Assembly: GCA_947456845.1 (NCBI GenBank)
Contig: CANGUJ010000244.1
Location: 1 to 6,331 of the forward strand
From: Burkholderiales bacterium
GTDB lineage: Bacteria; Pseudomonadota; Gammaproteobacteria; Burkholderiales; JAEUOS01
DNA: 6,331 nucleotides
Direction of reading: 5' to 3'
Shown here: piece by piece, positions 5,722 to 6,331 of the stretch
How positions within the stretch are numbered: position 1 is the first letter of the stretch
Layout: each line of letters opens with the position of its first letter
The notes under the pieces: model-generated
Seen by the model: the letters and a program-made list of their open reading frames with translations, nothing else
What the model was told of the DNA's origin: nothing
The model's database searches: none
Translations under genes and position numbers: made by a program

Positions 5722-5750
5722 ATAATAAACAAATGTGTTGTGTTTTTCAA
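5722..5750 (-). promoter_or_regulatory. Predicted sigma-70 promoter of hicA-hicB-antitoxin
   Basis: On the minus strand TTGAAA (5745-5750, 5 of 6 to the -35 consensus) and TATTAT (5722-5727, 5 of 6 to the -10 consensus) are separated by exactly 17 bases, in an AT-rich patch that stands out from its GC-rich surroundings. The sequence after the -10 is TAGTCCC, then the hicA GTG. Transcription should therefore start at or within a base or two of the start codon. Autoregulation by HicB is expected from the family. I did not find a second, hicB-specific promoter like that of E. coli. Confidence 0.65.
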
Positions 5751-5775
5751 CTGAGTAAGAAGCCGACTGAACACA
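5734..5775. repeat. Short TGTGTT/AACACA repeats around the hicA promoter, possible HicB operator
   Basis: TGTGTT occurs twice in overlapping tandem (5734-5739 and 5739-5744) between the -10 and -35 boxes. Its complement AACACA lies at 5770-5775, upstream of the -35. Arms this short and this widely spaced can occur by chance in AT-rich DNA. Their position around the promoter is what HicB binding sites would have, so they are recorded as a weak candidate only. Confidence 0.25.
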
Positions 5776-5818
5776 CAAATTGGATAGGGGGGCGCCGCTG
5801 CGGTCCGCCGCAATCTAG

Positions 5819-6331
5819 GCGCTGGTGCCCACCGCCGACTGCTCCGTGGTGCCCAACCGCGAATACAACGCCCGCAACGGCTTTACCGTGCCGTTCCGTT
5901 TGTCACGCCGCTCCGCCTTTGACACGCTGACCCACCCGCGCTGGTTTTTAAGCGTGATGGGCCGCTACCTGCTGGGCGACGGCATGCCCAAGTTCGAAAA
6001 CTATCCGCCGGAACTGCAAGGCAAGGTGACCGGCTTTTCCACCAGCAAATCCGCCGCGCGGTGTGAAGACCTCACCTGGCGCGACGTGGAACAACTGCGC
6101 GCCCTGTGGCCGCGCAAGCTCGTAATCAAGGGCATATTGCGTGCGGAGGACGCACTGCAGGCGGTGGAACTGGGGGCGGATGCGGTGGTCGTTTCCAACC
6201 ACGGCGGCCGCACGGTGGACAGCACCGTCGCGCCCATCGACGCCCTGCCCGAAATCGCCCAGGCCCTGCGCGGCAAGGCCACCGTGCTGATGGATAGCGG
6301 CGTGCGCCGCGGCAGCGACGTACTCAAGGCC
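5819..6331 (+). pseudogene. FMN-dependent alpha-hydroxy-acid dehydrogenase/oxidase, N-terminally truncated, continues past the right edge
   Basis: The frame encodes the C-terminal part of a lactate/mandelate/glycolate-type FMN-dependent alpha-hydroxy-acid dehydrogenase, which oxidises a 2-hydroxy acid to a 2-oxo acid. Homology begins at ALVPTADCSVVPNRE and NARNGFTVPFR, roughly 160-170 residues into a usual 380-residue protein. It continues through LTWRDVEQLRALWPRKLVIKGIL (Lys codon at 6128), VVVSNHGGRTVD (catalytic His at 6200, substrate-carboxylate Arg at 6209) and LMDSGVRRGSDVLKA, the FMN-phosphate loop. The 171 codons run open to the last base, so the 3' end lies outside. Immediately before the first homologous codon is an in-frame TAG (5816-5818), and upstream is the hicA promoter, with no start or ribosome binding site. 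The N-terminal half, with the other FMN and substrate contacts, is nowhere in the window. It is therefore probably a remnant cut off by arrival of the hicAB block or by a deletion. An internal start (GTG 5825 or ATG 5957) would not give a functional enzyme. Confidence 0.85.

Noticed and set aside
5799..5812. Small inverted repeat TGCGG/CCGCA next to the dehydrogenase breakpoint, considered as an attachment site or insertion end.
   Set aside because: The arms are only 5 bp and I found no matching copy at the other end of the block near 4843, so there is no support for a mobile element boundary.
5715..5813. An N-terminal extension of HicA to the ATG at 5813.
   Set aside because: It would run through the predicted promoter and adds 33 residues unlike any HicA; the GTG at 5714 gives the family length.
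5181..5930. A 249-codon plus-strand frame across hicB, hicA and the dehydrogenase junction.
   Set aside because: It is antisense to two recognisable genes and out of frame with the dehydrogenase remnant, and no domain is visible.

Overview
The window is GC-rich DNA that looks like a betaproteobacterial chromosome, probably Burkholderiales or a relative. The main pointer is a periplasmic Bug/TctC-type solute-binding protein, a family greatly expanded in Bordetella, Cupriavidus and related genera. The long shadow ORFs opposite real genes are what high GC content at third codon positions produces. The taxonomic placement is inference from gene families, not from a marker gene.

Left to right: (1) the 3' part of a Bug/TctC solute-binding protein gene (+), closed by a clear rho-independent terminator. 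(2) A convergent gene (-) for a CNNM/DUF21-CBS-CorC_HlyC membrane protein of the 'hemolysin family' (YtfL/PaeA, CorC relatives). (3) A divergent type II toxin-antitoxin pair, higB-higA (+), with a recognisable promoter overlapped by a perfect inverted repeat. (4) 53 bases after higA, a full-length amidohydrolase (+) of the N-acyl-D-amino-acid deacylase family (COG3653-like). (5) Convergent to it, and only two bases away, a leftward block hicA-hicB-Phd/YefM-like antitoxin (-). (6) Directly upstream of the hicA promoter, the C-terminal part of an FMN-dependent alpha-hydroxy-acid dehydrogenase gene (+). It begins abruptly after an in-frame stop, lacks its N-terminal half, and runs off the right edge.

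The catabolic and transport genes (Bug protein, amidohydrolase, hydroxy-acid dehydrogenase) are ordinary chromosomal betaproteobacterial content. The toxin-antitoxin genes sit on both sides of the amidohydrolase, and the right-hand block abuts a gene remnant, so this looks like a site where such modules have accumulated. In both complete modules the toxin is the first gene, lacks a convincing Shine-Dalgarno sequence, and starts exactly 7 bases after a good -10 box. This predicts leaderless toxin mRNAs, whereas the antitoxins have recognisable ribosome binding sites. The third antitoxin, YefM-like, has no toxin partner in the window and forms an apparent three-gene operon with hicAB.

I see no tRNA, rRNA, CRISPR array, transposase or integrase. 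No wholly new system is evident. The strongest leads are the parallel leaderless-toxin architecture, the hicA-hicB-orphan-antitoxin operon, and the truncated dehydrogenase at the block's boundary.
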